NCBI GenBank assembly: GCA_016784965.1
Contig: JADHTQ010000007.1
Coordinates: 1-64,000 of the forward strand
DNA length: 64,000 nt
Reading direction: 5' to 3'
From: Bacteriovoracaceae bacterium
Lineage (GTDB): Bacteria; Bdellovibrionota; Bacteriovoracia; Bacteriovoracales; Bacteriovoracaceae
Made by a program: the position numbers and the translations under genes. Positions 60,488 to 64,000 of the stretch are shown piece by piece; the first letter of the stretch is position 1; each line of letters begins with the position of its first letter. Under the pieces are notes generated by a model. The model was not told where the DNA came from. It made no database searches and saw only the letters and a program-made list of their open reading frames with translations.

Positions 60488-61323
60488 TGAATATACCCCC
60501 CACCATCAATTTCTGATGTTAATTTATAGTATTGAACGCTTAGCTGATAAGTCTCATCTCCACCTTTTTTTTCCATGAGCTTTGCCATATCTGATCTAAA
60601 CTTATTTATTAACTCTTTTGCCTCGTCAAGCCTTGATGAATCAACGGTCATAGTACAAGAGTTATAACACCTCTGTTGAACACTTTGTTTATCCAATGCC
60701 TCAACTGCATTGATTAAGACTTGTTTGTGATGCTCTTTAATAGATTCACTCGGTCTATCTTTTGGTGTTGTTAATCTTTCATGTGTTTTTATAAAAGTAT
60801 TGTTGTGTTGCTTTATCAGGTTCATTCCAAGAAGCCTGTTTAAAACTTCTGTAACTTTACTAGCACTAAGCTTTCCACCTAGTCTCTTTGAAATCCACAA
60901 TGGATCTGGTTTAAAATCATCTAAATTGGTCATTTCAAGTATTGCCATATGTGACCAATCAGATATCACTCTAAAGCGATCAAGATCGATGTAAGAGAAT
61001 TTTTTGGCGGGATGAAGGGCCCTTAGTTTTAATTCAAAATACTCTGACTCAGGAATTGTTTTGGAGTTTTTTAAGTGTATTAAGTATTTTAAATAAGCTT
61101 TTTCATTATCTAAAAGCTTTAACCCTGAAACAATTTTGTCAAAATGGCGAGGTCTTATCATTCTTGTACCTTTTAGAAAAAATACCAACGAAGTATGACC
61201 TTTAAGATCCATCTGTTTGGCCCAAGAACGAATTGAGAAATATCTTTGAGATCTTTTTTTATACTCGCAAACATCGCGAAGAAAATCACCAGGATCTTGA
61301 TAATTATAGACAGATGGCTGCAA
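60484..61323 (-). CDS. TIGR02147-family putative regulator
   Basis: A 279-aa protein of the TIGR02147 type, known mainly from Bdellovibrio relatives and Fibrobacter. The N-terminal YNYQDPGDFLRDVCEYKKRS, then FSIRSWAKQMDLKGHTSLVFFLKG (HTH-like) and MIRPRHFDKIVSGLKLLDNE are diagnostic, followed by a winged-helix-like middle and the C-terminal CTMTVDSSRLDEAKELINKFR. I place the start at TTG 61323, just after AGGGGGG, because family members begin near YNY; the longer frame starts at GTG 61371 without support. It is coupled to the downstream protease gene. Probably DNA-binding; targets unknown. Confidence 0.8.
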   Translation of the reverse strand: MQPSVYNYQDPGDFLRDVCEYKKRSQRYFSIRSWAKQMDLKGHTSLVFFLKGTRMIRPRHFDKIVSGLKLLDNEKAYLKYLIHLKNSKTIPESEYFELKLRALHPAKKFSYIDLDRFRVISDWSHMAILEMTNLDDFKPDPLWISKRLGGKLSASKVTEVLNRLLGMNLIKQHNNTFIKTHERLTTPKDRPSESIKEHHKQVLINAVEALDKQSVQQRCYNSCTMTVDSSRLDEAKELINKFRSDMAKLMEKKGGDETYQLSVQYYKLTSEIDGGGYIQ

Positions 61324-61393
61324 TTCTCCCCCCTTGAATATGAACCACCAAATGGTAGATAACGCTAGCACTCAAACAGTGGGGACGCAAGAA

Positions 61394-61429
61394 CTTTGTA
61401 AGCAAAGTGGTTACAAAGTGTAACCACTT
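61394..61429 (-). promoter_or_regulatory. two interleaved inverted repeats in the leader of the regulator-protease pair
   Basis: AAGTGGTTACA (61405-61415) pairs with TGTAACCACTT (61419-61429): 11-bp arms, 3-nt spacer. CTTTGTAA (61394-61401) pairs with TTACAAAG (61411-61418), 9-nt spacer. Both use the TTACA at 61411-61415, so as RNA the two hairpins are mutually exclusive; as DNA they are overlapping dyads for a dimeric protein. Neither is followed by a T-run. Confidence 0.6.
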
Positions 61430-61446
61430 ATTTACACAAATAACTG

Positions 61447-61476
61447 ATTTTACTTAAATTAAATCATTAAGCGCAA
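61447..61476 (-). promoter_or_regulatory. candidate promoter of the TIGR02147-metalloprotease operon
   Basis: Leftward: TTGCGC (61476-61471), 18-bp spacer, TAAAAT (61452-61447). The transcript would begin near 61440, giving a leader of about 117 nt that includes the interleaved inverted repeats. Confidence 0.4.
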
Positions 61477-61502
61477 TCTCACTTGGACAAGAAGGGAGGA
61501 TG

Positions 61503-62948
61503 TTAATCGCTTTGCGGCGCTTCATCCGTCCAAGTTTCACTCCCTTGGGTTTTATATAAAGTTACAACCTTCATTGGTCCATACTTCTGTAAGAATTTGG
61601 GGAATTCACTCCAGGGAATTCTACCTGATTGTGCATGCTCTAAAAGAGTTGAAGTCTTCTCTTCAAATAAGGGAGTCGCCTGCTTTACAAACTCTACTCT
61701 TGCAATTTCACCTTTGCCAAATTCATTCACAGCATACGCTTCAACAACTGTTGTTTCATTTATTTTAAATGGTGCAATATACTTTTGAAAATCTCCGTCA
61801 TTTAAAGAGAAGAAAATTTCAGATGCGTCTCTATTAGCACTAATTTTTACTTCTACACTTTCAAAGAATTCACTTTTTCCTGGATTAATTGTAGCGATTG
61901 GAGGCAACTCAACCGGTGTTTGATCTTTTGGATTATTTAAATATGGAAGATATGTTTTAAAAACTTCTGAGTCAGAGATGATCCTTTGATGACCAGCAAT
62001 ACCAGCTCCAAGATTAAATACCATATTTAAATTTGCACCCTCAAGTTTTCCAGTACCACTATGTTGAGCATCAACAAAATCGCCTCTTCCTGCTAACGCC
62101 ACATATGTAATTGTCTCGTTATCTAAACTCGTCTCTTTTTTATGTTGTCCACTTTGATTTTCTAAAAGTGGACCAAAAGGTGTATCATCAAAAATATCTG
62201 AAACTATGTGAGACTGTTGTTCAAAAGCACCACCCGATTGAAATTCATTCATCGCAAAAGGCCCCAAACCATAATTTGCAGAGGATAGTGAAACAAGAGT
62301 GCCAACCTGCTCATTATGGAGTGTTTCTTTCCCCCAAATACCCTGCTCGCTTAGACCTAAGATATAGCCTCTACCCAAAACCGCACCGAGGGAGTGACCT
62401 ATAATATCTACTTTTGCAACACCTAAATATTCTATTACTGCATTTATAAAATTACGAACGTCATTGATGTTTGTCCTGTATGGATTAATCATTTGAACAC
62501 CATCAAATGCTCCTCCATCTCCATTTTTTTTACCAAAATAAGATAACGCCCAAATCTCTGAATCATTATAACCGTTTTCTTTTAACATCTTATAAATTGG
62601 AACCATCCCCCACTGCCTGTGAGCGGCGTGTCCTCCGTTACCGTGGAGTAAGATTACAGGAACTCTTTCTACCCTACTACGATTTTCTTCTTTAGAAAGG
62701 GCCAAATCCCCACCGAATCCTCCTAAAACAGTTCCTCTACCTAATCCACCTTCATCAATAATATCAGGAAAATCAGATGGAAATTCCACTTCTCTATCGA
62801 TATCATAAGTAACCCCAGCTAAATTAAAGTTGCCGCCACCTAAGTTAAAGTTACTTCCACCTAAATTTAAAAAACCTTGTGAGTAACTGGAAAAAGTAAG
62901 CATCATTAAGCTTGCGATAAAAAAGACATGTATGTAATTTTTTTTCAT
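61503..62948 (-). CDS. secreted lipase-like alpha/beta hydrolase with chitobiase-type C-terminal domain
   Basis: A 481-aa protein. The signal peptide (MKKNYIHVFFIASLMMLTFS, cleavage near SYS-QG) is followed by a curious triple repeat of NLGG/NLAG units (residues 27-45). The hydrolase domain has VILLHGNGGHAAHRQWG (oxyanion region) and VDIIGHSLGAVLG (nucleophile Ser186); a later AGHQRIISD offers the catalytic His. Residues about 360-430 form a Fn3-like CHB_HEX_C domain (SEIFFSLNDGDFQKYIAPF, TTVVEAYAVNEFG). Resembles secreted lipases and PGAP1-like esterases. The ATG at 62948 has GAGGAG upstream. Confidence 0.82.
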   Translation of the reverse strand: MKKNYIHVFFIASLMMLTFSSYSQGFLNLGGSNFNLGGGNFNLAGVTYDIDREVEFPSDFPDIIDEGGLGRGTVLGGFGGDLALSKEENRSRVERVPVILLHGNGGHAAHRQWGMVPIYKMLKENGYNDSEIWALSYFGKKNGDGGAFDGVQMINPYRTNINDVRNFINAVIEYLGVAKVDIIGHSLGAVLGRGYILGLSEQGIWGKETLHNEQVGTLVSLSSANYGLGPFAMNEFQSGGAFEQQSHIVSDIFDDTPFGPLLENQSGQHKKETSLDNETITYVALAGRGDFVDAQHSGTGKLEGANLNMVFNLGAGIAGHQRIISDSEVFKTYLPYLNNPKDQTPVELPPIATINPGKSEFFESVEVKISANRDASEIFFSLNDGDFQKYIAPFKINETTVVEAYAVNEFGKGEIARVEFVKQATPLFEEKTSTLLEHAQSGRIPWSEFPKFLQKYGPMKVVTLYKTQGSETWTDEAPQSD

Positions 62949-62989
62949 TATAGCTCCTCTTTTAATGAACAATATTCAGAAGATTTAAA

Positions 62990-63029
62990 ACGATTGATGG
63001 TTCCTTATTTTAACCTCTGAGTCAATCGT
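62990..63029 (-). terminator. stem-loop between the XRE and lipase genes, terminator-like leftward
   Basis: ACGATTGA (62990-62997) and TCAATCGT (63022-63029) are perfect 8-bp arms, with an inner GGTT/AACC pairing. Read leftward the stem is followed by TTTTAAAT, a modest intrinsic terminator after the XRE gene. It is AT-rich and 104 bp from that gene's stop, so a regulatory role is equally possible. Confidence 0.4.
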
Positions 63030-63071
63030 CTATACGGGCGTTTTGATAATAATGGTTCCTTAGCTGAACCA
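62997..63071. repeat. tandem imperfect palindromes upstream of the lipase gene
   Basis: ATGGTTCCTTA occurs at 62997-63007 and 63052-63062, 55 bp apart. The second copy is part of a perfect dyad TGGTTC-N7-GAACCA (63053-63071); the first has the degenerate right arm TAACCT (62998-63016). These look like two sites for a dimeric DNA-binding protein in the lipase upstream region, possibly the adjacent XRE regulator. Confidence 0.5.
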
Positions 63072-63133
63072 CTAAAAAACTATTATAAAATTACATCTTT
63101 GATTGAAAGTATAAATGCGTATAGAAATTAAGT

Positions 63134-63871
63134 TTATTTTAACTTAGGCACATAACTTCCTTTGGAGAAAGTACTTAAAAAACGTACTTTTTCCAAAGGT
63201 AAATCGTTAGCCATATGTTCCCTTTGAGATTTTTTCAAATACTCAAGCTCTAACTCTTCTAGTGACCTTCGCAACTCACTGATAGAATCTTTACTCAATG
63301 TTAAATAGCGAAGAATAAACAAATCGGAAGGGCTATCATTTGCGACTACATCTTCAATAATTTTCGAAGCCCACTCTTTGTATACTTTCTTGGTTAGAGG
63401 TCCTTTACCTACCCATCTTCTCAAGCAGGGTTTTGGCTTTTTGACTCTATTGTTGGCATTGAGCTCGATAATACCTAGTTCATCAAGCTTCTTTAGATAT
63501 TTGAAAGTTTCTTTATAACTGAGACCAAACTCATCCTGGATTTCCTCCCAAGACATGCCTTCATTTACCAACTTCCATTGGAAGTTAAAGTAATCGAAAT
63601 TCTTTACAAAAAATCTCTCCTGACTTTCATCAAACTTTGCTTCTTGCATTTTAGTTTCGTGGTGAGAAACGATAATATCTGCTAAACAAGTGTCTAGCGC
63701 TTGACAGATTTGATTTAAACGTTCGTAGGAACAATCTCTGGAAGAAAATATCTTTTTAAGCCCAGACTCAGATAAGCCGATTTTTTTTGCCAACATTTTG
63801 TAGGTGATTTTTTTGACTTTCATCAAATTTTTAATCACCCTAATCATTTCAAAAAAACCAATATCCTCCAT
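63134..63871 (-). CDS. XRE-family transcriptional regulator with unclassified C-terminal domain
   Basis: A 245-aa protein. Residues about 10-68 are a Cro/C1-type HTH (YKMLAKKIGLSESGLKKIFS, LNQICQALDTCLADI). A second winged-helix-like unit lies at about 95-140 (SWEEIQDEFGLSYKETFKYL, LDELGIIELN), followed by a C-terminal helical region (ISELRRSLEELELEYLKKS) similar in style to the end of TIGR02147 proteins. The ATG at 63871 has GGGA five bases upstream, itself within a tandem repeat. It is codirectional with the lipase and divergent from a gene starting beyond the window. Confidence 0.8.
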   Translation of the reverse strand: MEDIGFFEMIRVIKNLMKVKKITYKMLAKKIGLSESGLKKIFSSRDCSYERLNQICQALDTCLADIIVSHHETKMQEAKFDESQERFFVKNFDYFNFQWKLVNEGMSWEEIQDEFGLSYKETFKYLKKLDELGIIELNANNRVKKPKPCLRRWVGKGPLTKKVYKEWASKIIEDVVANDSPSDLFILRYLTLSKDSISELRRSLEELELEYLKKSQREHMANDLPLEKVRFLSTFSKGSYVPKLK

Positions 63872-63872
63872 T

Positions 63873-63915
63873 ATTATCCCATTATCCCTAAAAAGGCCCT
63901 ATTTAAGGGACTTTT
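63873..63915 (-). promoter_or_regulatory. tandem 8-bp repeat and hairpin at the XRE gene start
   Basis: ATTATCCC is repeated head to tail at 63873-63880 and 63881-63888, immediately before the start codon (GGGATAAT twice when read leftward). Next to it AAAAGGCCCT (63891-63900) pairs with AGGGACTTTT (63906-63915), 9 of 10 positions, 5-nt loop, followed leftward by TTTTT. It looks like an operator or a leader attenuator of this regulator gene. Confidence 0.5.
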
Positions 63916-63943
63916 ATGATATAAATTGCTAATTGGCACCCAT

Positions 63944-64000
63944 ATCGTTAATTTTTATTCAACCTACCAACTAGAATAACGATTGTTAAGGAGTAAATTA
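63944..64000 (+). promoter_or_regulatory. upstream region and ribosome binding site of the next rightward gene
   Basis: ATCGTTA (63944-63950) and TAACGAT (63977-63983) form an inverted repeat with a 26-bp spacer. AAGGAG at 63988-63993 is followed by seven bases to the window end, so a start codon should fall at or just after position 64001. Confidence 0.55.

Noticed and set aside
63935-63952. TTGGCACCCATATCGTTA as a sigma-54 -24/-12 promoter
   Set aside because: The -24 half fits (TTGGCAC), but the -12 position reads GT instead of GC and the surrounding TTGC is missing.
1-64000. tRNA/rRNA genes, CRISPR arrays, insertion sequences, prophage
   Set aside because: Scanning intergenic regions by eye showed no tRNA T-loop signatures in a cloverleaf context, no regularly spaced repeats, and no transposase, integrase or phage structural genes.

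Overview
The window is a stretch of AT-rich bacterial chromosome, densely packed with genes on both strands. I see no rRNA, tRNA, CRISPR array, insertion sequence or phage genes. The gene set points to a Gram-negative, motile, twitching bacterium of the Bdellovibrionota, most likely Bacteriovorax/Halobacteriovorax-like. The reasons are a TIGR02147-type regulator, a CFI-box protein, many lineage-restricted secreted proteins, and a type IV pilus locus ordered as in Myxococcus (pilB-pilT-pilC ... ABC ATPase, ABC permease, pilD-M-N-O-P-Q). The taxonomic call is inference; no 16S or marker-gene search was possible.

Layout. 1-11 kb is accessory: a possible gene tail at the left edge, a coupled pair of exported Cys-containing proteins of unknown function, a sulfatase-fold membrane phosphotransferase, a beta-barrel protein, a secreted purple-acid-phosphatase/glycoside-hydrolase fusion, and a Fic AMPylator with its own HTH domain. 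11-22.3 kb is a long leftward gene train: beta-barrel protein, CFI-box protein, LptF/LptG permease, ArnT-like glycosyltransferase, def, fmt, rpe, hutH, hutU, hutI. A candidate promoter lies at 22351-22379. priA lies divergently to the right of it.

25.7-39.1 kb encodes the type IV pilus motors, platform, prepilin peptidase, alignment complex and secretin, with an inserted ABC transporter and a TPR protein. 39.3-42 kb is a three-gene leftward FabH/SDR/epimerase operon. 42.1-44.1 kb holds an atypical HD-GYP-like protein and a TFIIB-type zinc ribbon protein. 44-47.7 kb is a leftward set: sigma-54 activator, rlmE, a penicillin-binding transpeptidase and lepB. Its upstream region carries a cluster of DnaA-box sequences.

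49.7-58.4 kb is a flagellar cap and probable flagellin-glycosylation region: fliD, fliS, a FliT-like protein, a Maf-type N-terminal domain protein, two GT9 proteins with long helical tails, a hypothetical protein and a soluble histidine kinase. 58.4-64 kb contains cca, a TIGR02147 regulator coupled to an exported metzincin-like protease, a secreted lipase-like hydrolase and an XRE regulator. The window ends just after a ribosome binding site for the next rightward gene.

The most unusual signals are: the phosphatase/glycosidase fusion; the GT9 plus Maf-N module next to fliS; the regulator/metalloprotease pair with interleaved inverted repeats in its leader; Shine-Dalgarno sequences in the loops of GC-rich hairpins before fliS and lepB; a symmetric bidirectional promoter with apparently leaderless starts in the pil locus; and the DnaA-box cluster.
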